A DNA stretch of 64,000 nt, taken from positions 1-64,000 of the forward strand of contig JAPPNN010000044.1 of assembly GCA_028873815.1 (NCBI GenBank), written 5' to 3'. Under the pieces are notes generated by a model that was not told the origin of the DNA, ran no database searches, and saw only the letters and a list, made by a program, of their open reading frames with translations. Below are positions 46,149 through 55,859 of this stretch, one piece after another (position 1 is the stretch's first letter; every line of letters begins with the position of its first letter). Made by a program: the position numbers and the translations under genes. The stretch comes from Gemmatimonadota bacterium. Lineage in GTDB: Bacteria > Gemmatimonadota > Gemmatimonadetes > Longimicrobiales > Gaopeijiaceae.

Positions 46149-47213
46149 ATGTCCCGCACGTCAAGCTCGCCATTCAGGACAGTCCTGGGGCGGGTGCTTC
46201 TTCTCGCCGTTGCTGTCGCCGCGACTGTACTTCCCGCGAGCGCCCAGGAAGCCGCCGAGCGCTCGACGGTCACCGTGACCGGCACCGTCGTGAGCGAGGC
46301 CACCGGGGACCCCATTGCCGAAGTCATCGTCCTTGTGGAGTTGCTGGGCCTCACCTTCGTGACCGATGCCCAGGGACAGTTTGTGTTCGCCGAGGTGCCC
46401 CGCGGCGTGTACGGGATCGATCTGATTCACAAGGACTATGAGCGATTGGAAGGCGACCTGACGATTGACCAGCCGGGGTCGTTCGTTCTCGCCATGACCC
46501 CGACGTCCGGTCCGGGGGCAGGCTTCATGACGGGGGTCGTGGGCTTCGTCACGGATCGGGTGAGCGGGGATCCCATTCCCGAGGTTGTGGTGAACGCGCC
46601 GCTGGCCGGCCGCATTGCGAGAACGGGCGCCGGGGGACGCTTCAATCTTGCGGAACTGCCGGCGGGGCGGCATGAGATCCGGTTTTCCCATCTTGGATAC
46701 GCCGAGCGTACCGAATCGATCGACGTGCGGATGGGCCGCGTCACCACCGTGCGAGTGGTCCTCGATGTCAACGCCATCGCATTGGACCCCATCGAGGTCA
46801 CCGTGGACAGACGAGACGCAACGTTGGAGGACCGCGGGTTCTATCAGCGTGAAGAGGACGGTTGGGGCTACTTCGTGGATCGGGAGGATCTGGAGGCCAG
46901 GAACCCGATCGAGCTCACGGATGCCCTGGACCGGTTTCCGGGGGTGAGGGTTGTTTCCAACCCCAACAGCCCGGGTCAAAGGCACCTCCTACTACGGAAC
47001 TTCGGTCGTACGTGTGCTCCGACGATTTACATCGACGGCATCAGGATGATCGGTCTTGGGGGCATGTCCATCAACGACATGGTCGATCCATCGGTGGTTG
47101 CCGGAGTCGAGATGTATCGCGGTGTGGCCGGCCGGCCGGCGGAATACTGGGGTTCATCCTGTGGCGTCGTCCTCATCTGGCTCCGGCGGGGGGAAAGCCG
47201 ACGGGCCAGATAG
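46149..47213 (+). CDS. tandem carboxypeptidase-regulatory domains with a barrel-less plug
   Basis: This encodes 354 aa. GAGGA at 46139-46143 favours 46149 over 46137. A TATCAT at 46105-46110 could be a -10 box. The signal peptide ends near ASAQ. Two carboxypeptidase-regulatory-like domains follow (about 38-110: VTGTVVSEATGDPIAEVIV; about 123-205: GVVGFVTDRVSGDPIPEVVV). A plug follows (about 240-350) with LTDALDRFPGVRVV, PTIYIDGIRM and VVAGVEMYRGVAGRPAEYWGSSCGVVLIWLRRG. The protein ends there without a barrel. It is the third of this type here and the only one with two regulatory domains. Confidence 0.85.
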   Translation: MSRTSSSPFRTVLGRVLLLAVAVAATVLPASAQEAAERSTVTVTGTVVSEATGDPIAEVIVLVELLGLTFVTDAQGQFVFAEVPRGVYGIDLIHKDYERLEGDLTIDQPGSFVLAMTPTSGPGAGFMTGVVGFVTDRVSGDPIPEVVVNAPLAGRIARTGAGGRFNLAELPAGRHEIRFSHLGYAERTESIDVRMGRVTTVRVVLDVNAIALDPIEVTVDRRDATLEDRGFYQREEDGWGYFVDREDLEARNPIELTDALDRFPGVRVVSNPNSPGQRHLLLRNFGRTCAPTIYIDGIRMIGLGGMSINDMVDPSVVAGVEMYRGVAGRPAEYWGSSCGVVLIWLRRGESRRAR

Positions 47214-47349
47214 CAGCCCGCCATCGGCACCGAACAGTCTGGCGCGGACAGGCCCGTATCCCCACCTTGTGAGGTTCAGCGCGTCTCGCGTTCGGGGAGA
47301 ATCGCGCCAGCCAACCACGAGCCTTCGGGTGACGAGGAGCAAGCGAGCC

Positions 47350-47796
47350 ATGCGTGTCACGGTCGGATTGGGAGTCGCGGTGATGGTGTTGGGTTGCGGC
47401 GGGGGAACGGGAGACAGCCAGGAGGCCGACGCCGGGATGGCCGAGGAAGCCGCGGCACCTGCGCGGGTGATGATCACCGAACCCGCCGACGGTGCCGAGG
47501 TGGACGCCGGGCCGGTGCGCTTCGTCATGGAGACCGAGGGGCTGGAGATCGTGGCGGCCGGCGTCATGGATGCCGGTACGGGCCACCATCACCTTATTGT
47601 CAACGGTGATGTGGATTGGGCGCTGCCGATCCCGAACGATCCCGGCGTGCACTATCACATGGGACTGGCCCAGACCGAGTTCACGATCGAGGACATGACG
47701 CCGGGCGAACACCGGGTCATCGCGGTGGTTGCGGACGGTGTGCACATCCCCCTCGATCCCCCGGTGGCCGACACCATTACAGTCATCGTTCGGTAG
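47350..47796 (+). CDS. DUF4399 lipoprotein
   Basis: This encodes 148 aa. GAGGAG at 47334-47339 precedes the ATG. The lipobox is MVLGC. An acidic linker is followed by a DUF4399 domain: VMITEPADGAEVDAGPVRFVM, GHHHLIVNG, VHYHMGLAQTEF and VHIPLDPPVADTITVIV. The clustered His (GHHH, HYH, HIP) suggest metal binding, which I infer from sequence only. It sits between the plug protein and the foldase gene. Confidence 0.85.
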   Translation: MRVTVGLGVAVMVLGCGGGTGDSQEADAGMAEEAAAPARVMITEPADGAEVDAGPVRFVMETEGLEIVAAGVMDAGTGHHHLIVNGDVDWALPIPNDPGVHYHMGLAQTEFTIEDMTPGEHRVIAVVADGVHIPLDPPVADTITVIVR

Positions 47797-47879
47797 CACC
47801 CGTGGCAGGAATCCCCGCTGTATCGGAAGGGCGACGCGGGGCTGCGCGACGGAACGGCCGACCAGGGCCGGGGCGCATT

Positions 47880-49247
47880 GTGCGACGTTCCGCGTGGCTG
47901 CCGGCGGGAATGGCTTTGGGACTGGTGTCGGGATGCACCAACCTCGCGGACAGGGGTCTGGCCGCGCGCGTGGATGACTGGACCCTGAGCGAAGAGCGCC
48001 TGGCGGAGCTCATCGTGCTGGCTCAGCCCTTCCCGCTCGACTCAGCCGCGGCGCACGAACTCGCCGACCACTGGATGGCGGGCGCAGCGTTGTCGCTTCG
48101 GTCGGCGGCGGGGGACTCCCTGTCGGGCTCCGAGGCGCTTGCGGAGTCGATCTGGCTGGAGCAGCGGGAGGCGATGCTCGCGCGTGACCGCGAACAGCGG
48201 CTCGGCGCTGCCGTCCTTCCGGATGACGCGGCGGCGGAGCGCACCTTCCGCGAGGGATCGCTGCGGCTGATCGCGCACGTCCTGAGGCGTGTGGGCCCGG
48301 AGACTTCGTCCAGCGAGAGACTGCTCCAGCAACGGACCACCGAGCGTTTGCTTTCCACCCTGGTCGAGGGTGGCTCCTGGGACCAGCTCGTCGCCGAGAG
48401 CGAAGACGCGGCGTCGCGCCAGGCGGGAGGGCTCCTGGGCCTGTTCGGTCCGGGAGAGCTGCCCGCCACACTCGACCGGACCGCGTTCCGGCTGGAGCCC
48501 GGGCAGGTGTCGGGCGTGACCCAGAGCGCCGACGGCTACCATATCCTCTACCGTCCCTGGTTCGAGGAGGTGGGGTCGCTGTACGCAAGCCGCTTGTACC
48601 AGCGGCGCTTGATCGAGGCGGACATGTCGGCCGCGGAGAGCGATCGGACTACGCGTGGCTTTGCCGTGACCCCGGGCGCCGCGACCGTGGTGGGGGCCAT
48701 GGTGACCGACCCCTCGGAGTGGCTGGAGTCGCAGCAGCCGCTGGCGACCTGGGGGGCAGAGCCGGACGAACCGGAAGGAGCCGGCGCGGCGGGGTCGCTC
48801 ACTGCGGGCACCGCCGCCCGCTACATGTTCTTCCTGCCCCCGGAAGCGCTCGCCGAATTGGCCGACGCCGATCCGGAGGCGCGCACGCGCTTCGTGCGGG
48901 ATCTGGGTACGCGCGAATTGCGCCTGGCCGACGCGGCCGCACGGGGCCTTGCGCTGGATCCGGTGGCTGCCCAGGACTACGCCCGGCTCCACGCGGACGA
49001 GGTCGAATACTGGACCAACGCCCTGGAACTGGACGGGCCTGACTCCCCGTCGCGAGACGCGCTGGCCACGCACATGGAGTCGCTGGTCTCCCGGCGCGAG
49101 GAGGCGCGGTCGCTCCCGCCGCTGCTGGAGGCGTGGCTGCTGGGCCGAGCCGAGTCCCGCGTGCGTGCAAGGGGCGTCCTGGCCGCGATCGTGCTGGCGC
49201 GAGGAATGCTCACGGAAGCGGGCGGCGCGACCGGCACCGATCCGTGA
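47880..49247 (+). CDS. parvulin-like (PpiC/SurA-type) peptidyl-prolyl isomerase lipoprotein
   Basis: This encodes 455 aa. The GTG at 47880 opens into a short signal with lipobox LVSGC; a GTG at 47802 would give a longer basic extension. A central rotamase domain (about 145-250: RLIAHVLRRVG, LLSTLVEGGSWDQLVAESED, QAGGLLGLFGPGEL, YHILYR) is flanked by helical segments, as in SurA. It probably assists folding of outer-membrane proteins. Its stop overlaps the next start (GTGA), so it is coupled to the di-heme protein. Confidence 0.83.
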   Translation: MRRSAWLPAGMALGLVSGCTNLADRGLAARVDDWTLSEERLAELIVLAQPFPLDSAAAHELADHWMAGAALSLRSAAGDSLSGSEALAESIWLEQREAMLARDREQRLGAAVLPDDAAAERTFREGSLRLIAHVLRRVGPETSSSERLLQQRTTERLLSTLVEGGSWDQLVAESEDAASRQAGGLLGLFGPGELPATLDRTAFRLEPGQVSGVTQSADGYHILYRPWFEEVGSLYASRLYQRRLIEADMSAAESDRTTRGFAVTPGAATVVGAMVTDPSEWLESQQPLATWGAEPDEPEGAGAAGSLTAGTAARYMFFLPPEALAELADADPEARTRFVRDLGTRELRLADAAARGLALDPVAAQDYARLHADEVEYWTNALELDGPDSPSRDALATHMESLVSRREEARSLPPLLEAWLLGRAESRVRARGVLAAIVLARGMLTEAGGATGTDP

Positions 49248-50428
49248 GCGGCCGGTGCACACCCGTCGCAGCGACGATTTGGTGCGTCGCGCTGTGGGCG
49301 TGCGGGACCGACCCGGCTGAACCGCCGCCCGCACCCGGTGAACCCGTGGCGGGACTGAGCACCGGCGAACGCGGACGCTTTCTGGTCGGCCGCGCGCTGT
49401 TCGAGCGCCTCGCCACCGCCGACGAGGGACTCGGCCCCCTGTACAACGCCGAACGGTGCAGCGACTGCCACGACCAGCCTGCCGTGGGCGGCGGCGGCAC
49501 CCAGCGGTTCCGGGTCCTCAAGGCGACGCGCTTCGCGGATGGCCGCTGCGACCTGCTCCGGGCCGAAGGCGGCGACAACATTCAGCGCCGCGCGACCGAC
49601 CTCCTCATCGCGCACGGAATGGGCCCCGAGGTCGTCCCCGGCACGGCCACCGACACTGCGCTCATGACCGCGCCGCCGCTGTTCGGCCTCGGCCTCGTCG
49701 AGGCGGTGCCCGACGCGGTCCTCGCGGAGCGCGCCGACCCGGACGACCGGGACGGCGACGGCATCTCGGGGCGACTGCCGCGCCTTCCCGACGGCCGCAC
49801 GGCACGATTCGGGCGCAAGGGCGACGCCTCGACGCTGGAAGACTTCGTCGACACGGCCCTGCGCTTCGAACTGGGCTTCACCACCGCGCTCCACCCCGCC
49901 GAAGAGGCGCCGGGCGGCGTCCCCGTGCCCGCCGCGGCCGATCCCATGCCCGACCCCGAGATCGACGCCCCCACGATGGGCCAGCTCACGGAATACGTCC
50001 GGTTTCTGGCGCCGCCGGCCCCCGAGGCCGACCTGCCGCCCGTCGTCCGGGACACGGTGTCGCGCGGCACCGCGCTCTTCCGGCAGATCGGCTGCACCTC
50101 GTGCCACCGGGAAGAGCTTCGCACGGGTTCCTCCGCGCCGCCGGCGCTCGCGAATCGGACCATCCGGCCCTGGTCGGACCTGCTCCTGCATGATCTGGGC
50201 CCGGAGCTGGCGGACGTCTGCGGCACGGACGCCTCGCCCTCCGAACTTCGCACGGCCGCGCTGTGGGGACTGCGTTACCGCACCCGCTACCTGCACGACG
50301 GCAGGGCAGCGGACATCGCCTCGGCCATCTCGGCTCACGGAGGCGAAGCGGCGGTGGCCCGCGATGCGTTCCTGTCGTTGCCGGACGACGCGCGCCGAGC
50401 GGTCGTCCGTTTCCTGAATTCGCTGTGA
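49244..50428 (+). CDS. di-heme oxidoreductase-like (DUF1111) lipoprotein
   Basis: This encodes 394 aa. It starts at a GTG overlapping the foldase stop by four bases. The lipobox is LWAC (Cys20). Two heme-binding motifs are present, CSDCH (72-76) and CTSCH (284-288). DGDGISGR, WSDLLLHDLGPELAD and YRTRYLHDGRA match the DUF1111 di-heme family, which is related to bacterial cytochrome c peroxidases. Its redox partner is not known. A close homologue with the same motifs lies at 61385. Confidence 0.9.
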   Translation: MSGRCTPVAATIWCVALWACGTDPAEPPPAPGEPVAGLSTGERGRFLVGRALFERLATADEGLGPLYNAERCSDCHDQPAVGGGGTQRFRVLKATRFADGRCDLLRAEGGDNIQRRATDLLIAHGMGPEVVPGTATDTALMTAPPLFGLGLVEAVPDAVLAERADPDDRDGDGISGRLPRLPDGRTARFGRKGDASTLEDFVDTALRFELGFTTALHPAEEAPGGVPVPAAADPMPDPEIDAPTMGQLTEYVRFLAPPAPEADLPPVVRDTVSRGTALFRQIGCTSCHREELRTGSSAPPALANRTIRPWSDLLLHDLGPELADVCGTDASPSELRTAALWGLRYRTRYLHDGRAADIASAISAHGGEAAVARDAFLSLPDDARRAVVRFLNSL

Positions 50429-50436
50429 GGAATGTA

Positions 50437-51933
50437 ATGCGTAGTTCACATTATGTAATCTTTAGTTTACTTTTTTTGACCCCGCAGCCCGCCCTGGCCC
50501 TCCAATGGACCACGGAGACGAGCCGGGCCATCGACGGGGTGTTCGCGGAATACGACCGTACCAGCGGCCCAGGCTGCGCGGTTGGCGTGGCCGAGGCCGG
50601 GCGCCTGGTCTTCGCCCGCGGGTACGGGATCGGGCAGATGGACCACCGGATTCCGCTCAGCGGAGAGTCGGTCTTCTACCTCGCGTCGGTGTCCAAGCAG
50701 TTCGCGGCTGCTGCCATTGTCATCGCCGAGCACGAAGGCCATCTGTCGCTGGACGATCCGGTCGGCGCCCACATCGCCGAGTTCCCCACGTATGCGCAGG
50801 GCGCCGTCACGATCCGCCATCTCGTCCATCACACCAGCGGCGTGCGCGACTATCTCACCCTGATGAGGCTCGCGGGCACGCCGTACGAGAACATCCTGAG
50901 CGACGAGGACATGCTGGGGCTGATCACGCGCCAGCGGGAACTCAACTTTGTGCCGGGGACCGAGCACCTGTACAGCAACTCCGGCTACGTGCTCATGGCG
51001 GAGATCGTGAAGCGCGCGACCGGGCGGTCGCTGCGGGAGTACGCGGACGAGAAGATCTTTCGCCCACTCGGCATGTCCAACACGCATTTCCACGACGACC
51101 GGCTCCAAGTCGTGCCCGGCCGCGTGTTCAGCTACGACCCGCCCGCGGCCGGGGACGGGCGGACCGATGCGGACGGGAGCAGGCGCACCGGCGGGAGCTG
51201 GCGCGCGGGTGGGGGCTGGCGCACCAGCTACCTGATCGACTTCGACAAGGTGGGGGATGGGGGGCTGTACTCGTCGGTGGCGGATCTGGCGAAATGGGAC
51301 CGCGCCTTCTACGAGGACGTGCTGGGCGTACCGGGGTTCGCCGAGCGCATGTACCGCCGCGGCGTCCTGGCCGGAGGCGACACGATCGCATACGCGCGCG
51401 GTCTCAGCGTTGGCGAGCGGCGGGGCCTCGCGCGTGTTTCGCACGGCGGCGGTTTCATGGCCTTCCGCACCATGATCGCCAGGTACCCGGAACAGCGCAC
51501 CACGGTGATCACCCTCTGCAACGTCGGCACCGCCCAGCCGGGAGCTCTCAGCACCGCCGTCGAAGACATCGTCCTGGCCGACGCGTTCACGGAGGCGCCC
51601 CAGGAGCCCGTCGCGACAACGTCTCCCGCGGGCGTCCCGAGTGCCTCCGACGAGCCGGCCTTCGCCGTATCCGCAGCGGCGGTCCAGGCGCTCGCAGGCA
51701 CGTACCACTCACCGGAACTGGACGCCACCTGGCGCCTCGAGGCCGACGGCACAAGCCTCCTGATCCATCACCCGCGCGGCGACACGGAAACGCTCACCGC
51801 CCGCCGCGAAGGCGTCTTCGGCTCCGGCGGCATCGAGTTCGCCTTCGAGCATGACGATGGACGGGCCGTTGCCTTCCTGCTCGCGGCGGGCAGGGTGCGC
51901 AACCTGCGCTTCGACCGGACAGACCATCCGTAG
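50437..51933 (+). CDS. exported S12-family serine hydrolase
   Basis: This encodes 498 aa. GAGGA just upstream fits the ATG at 50437. A short signal peptide ends near ALAL. The fold has SVSK (Ser84 to Lys87), YSN (Tyr179 to Asn181) and HGGG, with a C-terminal beta-rich domain (LAGTYHSPELDATWRLEADG). A Gly/Arg/Ser-rich insertion sits at about 233-258. The first 60 bases are AT-rich, with a TTTACTTTTTTTGA run, which contrasts with the very GC-rich rest. It is probably co-transcribed with the di-heme gene, whose stop lies eight bases away. Confidence 0.9.
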   Translation: MRSSHYVIFSLLFLTPQPALALQWTTETSRAIDGVFAEYDRTSGPGCAVGVAEAGRLVFARGYGIGQMDHRIPLSGESVFYLASVSKQFAAAAIVIAEHEGHLSLDDPVGAHIAEFPTYAQGAVTIRHLVHHTSGVRDYLTLMRLAGTPYENILSDEDMLGLITRQRELNFVPGTEHLYSNSGYVLMAEIVKRATGRSLREYADEKIFRPLGMSNTHFHDDRLQVVPGRVFSYDPPAAGDGRTDADGSRRTGGSWRAGGGWRTSYLIDFDKVGDGGLYSSVADLAKWDRAFYEDVLGVPGFAERMYRRGVLAGGDTIAYARGLSVGERRGLARVSHGGGFMAFRTMIARYPEQRTTVITLCNVGTAQPGALSTAVEDIVLADAFTEAPQEPVATTSPAGVPSASDEPAFAVSAAAVQALAGTYHSPELDATWRLEADGTSLLIHHPRGDTETLTARREGVFGSGGIEFAFEHDDGRAVAFLLAAGRVRNLRFDRTDHP

Positions 51934-52031
51934 CGGCGGCGGCCCGAAGCCTTGACCGCATCGGACGGGGTTCTAGCTTTTTGTGCGGCACGCGGTCGCG
52001 CCAAATGTTTCTGGCTACCCGACGGAGCCCG

Positions 52032-53060
52032 ATGGTCCACCTGAGCGACGTCACAAAATACTACGGCAAGAAGCGGGCGCTGGGCCCCGTTTCGTTTGAG
52101 ATCGAGCGGGGCGACACGGTCGGCTTCCTCGGGCTCAACGGCGTTGGCAAGACCACGCTGCTCAAGATCCTCGCGTGTGGACTCCGGCCTTCCTCCGGGA
52201 CGGTCACGATCGACGGCCTGGACATCCTCGACGAGCCCCACGAGGTGCGGAAGCGGGTCGGTTACCTTCCCGAGCTTCCTCCCGTGTACGGCGACATGAC
52301 GGTGGGCGACTACCTCAACTTCGCGGGCCGGATTCGCGGCCTGACGCCCGAGGCCGTCGCCCGGCGCATCCCGGAGGTCGAGGAGTACGCGCGCATTGCC
52401 GAAGTGCACGACATGCCCGCCCGCAACCTCTCGCAGGGATACCGGCAGCGGGTTGGCGTCGCGCAGGCGATCATCCACGATCCCGACCTCCTCATCCTGG
52501 ACGAGCCCACGCACGACCTCGATCCTGTGCAGATCATGGAGATGCGGGGGATGATCCGCGCGCTCAAGGACTCCCACACGATTCTCATTTCCAGCCACAT
52601 CCTGCCCGAGATCAGTCAGACGTGCGACCGCCTCCTGATTCTCAACGACGGCGAGGTCGTGGCGTCGGGCACCGAAGCCGAGCTGGGCGACACGCTGCTC
52701 CGGTCCCGCGGCATGGTCGTGACGGTGCGGCCGGTCGGGACCGCGGGGGCCGACGGGAGCGTGGGCGGCGACGCGGACGCGGGGGGCGCCGGCGACGCGG
52801 CCGCACAGGCCACCATCGAGGCCCTGGAACGCGTGATCCAATCCGTACCGGGCGTGACCGGGGTGCGTCTCCCGGACCGGCCCGCGCGGGCGATCGCCTC
52901 CGCAGGTGCCCTCGCCATCCGCGTCGACGGCGAGGCCGACGTGCGCGCGCCCGTGTGCCGGGCCCTGGTCGAGGCGGGTCATGACGTGATTGGGCTCACG
53001 AGGGCCGAACGCGAGCTGGAGCGTGTCTTCGTCGAACTCGTCGGTGGGGCGGAGGCGTGA
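52032..53060 (+). CDS. GldA-like ABC transporter ATP-binding protein
   Basis: This encodes 342 aa. The ATG at 52032 begins the ABC domain directly. Walker A is GLNGVGKTT (34-42), the signature is the variant LSQGYRQR, and Walker B is LLILDEP, followed by THDLDP where THGLDP-like text is usual. A C-terminal extension of about 110 aa contains an Ala/Gly/Asp-rich linker. The next two genes supply a permease and an auxiliary protein, the gldA-gldF-gldG order. In gliding Bacteroidota this system is needed for motility, but homologues are common in non-gliders. Confidence 0.92.
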   Translation: MVHLSDVTKYYGKKRALGPVSFEIERGDTVGFLGLNGVGKTTLLKILACGLRPSSGTVTIDGLDILDEPHEVRKRVGYLPELPPVYGDMTVGDYLNFAGRIRGLTPEAVARRIPEVEEYARIAEVHDMPARNLSQGYRQRVGVAQAIIHDPDLLILDEPTHDLDPVQIMEMRGMIRALKDSHTILISSHILPEISQTCDRLLILNDGEVVASGTEAELGDTLLRSRGMVVTVRPVGTAGADGSVGGDADAGGAGDAAAQATIEALERVIQSVPGVTGVRLPDRPARAIASAGALAIRVDGEADVRAPVCRALVEAGHDVIGLTRAERELERVFVELVGGAEA

Positions 53061-53062
53061 GC

Positions 53063-53794
53063 ATGGGCGCCACCGGCATCATCTTCCGGCGCGAGTTCGG
53101 CGCCTATGTGCGATCGCCGATGGGATACATCGTGGCGGCGGTTGTGCTGCTCCTGGATGGCATCCTCTTCTACGCCCTCGCTCTCGGTCCCCGGACCGGT
53201 GAACTCCTATCGGGCGAGGTCCTGATGAGGTTCTTCTACTACGCCAGCGGCCTGACTGCGATCGCGGCGGTGGCCCTTTCGATCCGCCTCATCGCCGAGG
53301 AGCGGGCGGCCGGCACGCAGCTCCTGCTGAACACGTCTCCCGTGCGGGACTGGGAGATCGTGTTGGGCAAGTTCCTCTCCGCGCTTGCGTTCCTGTCCGC
53401 CATCACGGTAGCGACGCTGTACATGCCGCTCATGATCCTCGTAAACGGCAAGATCGCCTTCGGCCACATCGTGGTCGGCTACCTGGGCCTCACGTTCCTC
53501 GGCGCGGCGGTCCTCTCCATCGGCCTGTTCGCCACCGCCCTGACGCGGCACCAACTGGTCGCGGCGGCTTCGGCGTCCGTGATCACCGGCACGCTTTTCC
53601 TGCTGTGGCCGCTTTCCCAGATGGTCGGCCCGCCCCTGTCGCGGGTCTTCGCTGCCCTGGCGATCCACGGCCGCCATTGGGCGGGCTTCCAGCAGGGGCT
53701 CTTCCACCTGCGCGACATCGTCTACTATGTGGCGCTCACCTACTTCTTCCTGTACGCGGCCACGAAGGTGATGGAGGCGAAGCGATGGGAATGA
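53063..53794 (+). CDS. GldF-like ABC-2 type permease
   Basis: This encodes 243 aa. GGAGG at 53051-53055 is well spaced for the ATG at 53063; a GTG at 53057 overlaps the ATPase stop. Six hydrophobic segments and FRREFGAYVRSPMGYIV, RLIAEERAAGTQLLLNTSPVRDWEIVLGKFL match ABC-2 permeases of the GldF group. It forms the channel with the preceding ATPase. Confidence 0.92.
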   Translation: MGATGIIFRREFGAYVRSPMGYIVAAVVLLLDGILFYALALGPRTGELLSGEVLMRFFYYASGLTAIAAVALSIRLIAEERAAGTQLLLNTSPVRDWEIVLGKFLSALAFLSAITVATLYMPLMILVNGKIAFGHIVVGYLGLTFLGAAVLSIGLFATALTRHQLVAAASASVITGTLFLLWPLSQMVGPPLSRVFAALAIHGRHWAGFQQGLFHLRDIVYYVALTYFFLYAATKVMEAKRWE

Positions 53795-53876
53795 GGGCGC
53801 AGGCGCGATGGACGCGAACGCGCGGTCGGCTGATAGCGGGTGCCCCGGCCGGGCCGCGGGAGCCCCGGAGGCCACG

Positions 53877-55859
53877 ATGAAGCGGTCGTCACTCACCTGG
53901 CTCCAGCTCTCGGGGCTGGCCGCGGTCTTTGCGGGCGTCCGGGTCTTCGACGCGGTCGTGTGGCTCCGGCTGCCGCTGATCGTGGCCGGGGGTCTGGCCG
54001 TCGTGCTTGTCGCGGTGCTTCGGTTCACCGCGTGGCGGGGCGCCGAGGGCGAGCGGCGGGCCATCGCCACCGTCTTCGCGTTCGGGGCCATCGGCTGCGT
54101 GATCGCGCTGCTGGGCTTCATGCCCGGCTCCGACGACGGTCTGGAGTTCCTGGGACTGGACTTCGAGGGCATCCGCGAGCAACTGCGCTTCAAGAGGTTC
54201 TTCCAGTTGGCGTCGCCGATGGTGCTCGCGTGCTCGCTGCTGCCCGTGCTGGCGGCAGAGTGGGCGCTGGCCAAGGGGGGGTCCGTGGGCGCGCTTCGGG
54301 TGGACGCCAGGCGCGTGAGGGAAACCGCGGCGAACGCGCTCAGCCTCGCACTCGGGGGCGCGGCGCTCGTGCTGATCGGGTACGTCGCGTCGGCCCTCAA
54401 CCGGACCGCCGACTTCTCCTACTTCAAGACCTCGAGCCCGGGAGAATCCGTCCAGGAAATCGTCCGGAACATGGACGGGACGCTGGAAGCCGCGGTCTTC
54501 TTCCCCGAGGTGAACGCGGTCAAGGACGAAGTGCTCAACTACCTGCGCCAACTTGCGCGCGCGACCGGCAACATCGTCGTCGAGGAGTACGACCGCTACG
54601 CCGATCCCGAAGCGGCAGCGGCCTATGAGGTGCGCGGCGACGGCGTGGTCGTACTGCGGGTGGACGGGCGTTCCGAGCGGGTCGCGTTCCAGCTGCTGCT
54701 GAGCGAGGCCCGCGGGCGGCTGCGGACCCTGGACAGCCATGTGCAGCAGGTGCTCCTGCAGCTGACGCGCGAGCGGCGCTTCGCGTACCTGACGACGGGC
54801 CATGGGGAGCTGAACGACCCGCTGGCGAGCGAGGATGAGCCGGAGCAGCCCGACCTCACCGAACCCTGGCGTCCCGGACAGGATTCGCGGTTCGACGATG
54901 GTCCGCCGCTCCGGGCGCTGAGGGAACTGCTCGAGTTCCTCAACTACGAGGTTCGGGACATCGGTGTGCGGAGGGGGCTGGGCGACCGCATCCCCGACGA
55001 TGCCGCGATGGTCATGATCATCGGCCCGCAGCGCGCGTTCCTGGAAGCCGAACGGAACGCCATCCGCGAGTACCTGGATCGGGGCGGGTCGCTGCTGGTC
55101 GCGCTGGAGCCGGGCTCCGACTTCCGGCTGGAGGAGTTTCGCGACCAGCTGGGCGTCGACCACGACCCCGCCATGACGCTCAACGACGACCGCCACCTGG
55201 TATTGACGGGCGCGGTCAGCGAACGGCGCAACATCGTGACGAACCGGTTCTCGGCCCACGCGTCGGTGACCAGCGCCAGCCGCCGGGGCGTGACCCAGGG
55301 GATCGCGCTGTTCGGACCCGGCCGCATCAGCGTGGCCGAGGATGTGGAGGGGCTGCGCACCAGCCTCATCATCAGCACGGATCCGGCCAGCTACCAGGAC
55401 AGGAACGGCAACTTCCGCTTCGACGAGGAAACGGAGGTGAAGGAGAGCTTCGGCGTGGCTGCGGCCATCGAGCGGATGGTGCCGGTCGGGGCGGGCGACG
55501 CAGAGGACGAGGCCGGGGCGGAGGACGCGGCCGACACGGAAGACGAGACGGCGGTCGTCACCGAGCCGCTCCCCGACATGCGCGCCCTGGTCTACGGTGA
55601 CGCGGAGATCTTCTCGGACGAGGTGCTGGTGGCATTGCAGCTGAACGCCTTCCTGGTCGCGGACGGCATCCGCTGGCTGGGGCGCGAGGAGCTGTTCTCG
55701 GGCGAGGTCGTGTCGGAGGAGGACGTGCCCATCCTCCACACCCGCTCCGAGAACGTCGTCTGGTTCTACGCGATCATCTTCGCCGCGCCGGCGCTGGTGC
55801 TGGGCCTTGGCCTGACCGCCCTCTACGGGCGCCGTTCGAAGGGAGAGGCCCAGGGATGA
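53877..55859 (+). CDS. GldG-like ABC transporter auxiliary protein
   Basis: This encodes 660 aa. GGAGG just upstream supports the ATG at 53877; an ATG at 53808 has no good site. Several N-terminal membrane helices (about 10-175) are followed by a large extracytoplasmic GldG/ABC-auxiliary domain (NRTADFSYFKTSSPGES, VEEYDRYADPEAA, MVMIIGPQRAFLEAE, REYLDRGGSLLVALEPG) and a final membrane helix (IIFAAPALVLGLGLTAL). An acidic Glu/Asp/Ala-rich stretch sits at about 541-560. Confidence 0.88.
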   Translation: MKRSSLTWLQLSGLAAVFAGVRVFDAVVWLRLPLIVAGGLAVVLVAVLRFTAWRGAEGERRAIATVFAFGAIGCVIALLGFMPGSDDGLEFLGLDFEGIREQLRFKRFFQLASPMVLACSLLPVLAAEWALAKGGSVGALRVDARRVRETAANALSLALGGAALVLIGYVASALNRTADFSYFKTSSPGESVQEIVRNMDGTLEAAVFFPEVNAVKDEVLNYLRQLARATGNIVVEEYDRYADPEAAAAYEVRGDGVVVLRVDGRSERVAFQLLLSEARGRLRTLDSHVQQVLLQLTRERRFAYLTTGHGELNDPLASEDEPEQPDLTEPWRPGQDSRFDDGPPLRALRELLEFLNYEVRDIGVRRGLGDRIPDDAAMVMIIGPQRAFLEAERNAIREYLDRGGSLLVALEPGSDFRLEEFRDQLGVDHDPAMTLNDDRHLVLTGAVSERRNIVTNRFSAHASVTSASRRGVTQGIALFGPGRISVAEDVEGLRTSLIISTDPASYQDRNGNFRFDEETEVKESFGVAAAIERMVPVGAGDAEDEAGAEDAADTEDETAVVTEPLPDMRALVYGDAEIFSDEVLVALQLNAFLVADGIRWLGREELFSGEVVSEEDVPILHTRSENVVWFYAIIFAAPALVLGLGLTALYGRRSKGEAQG

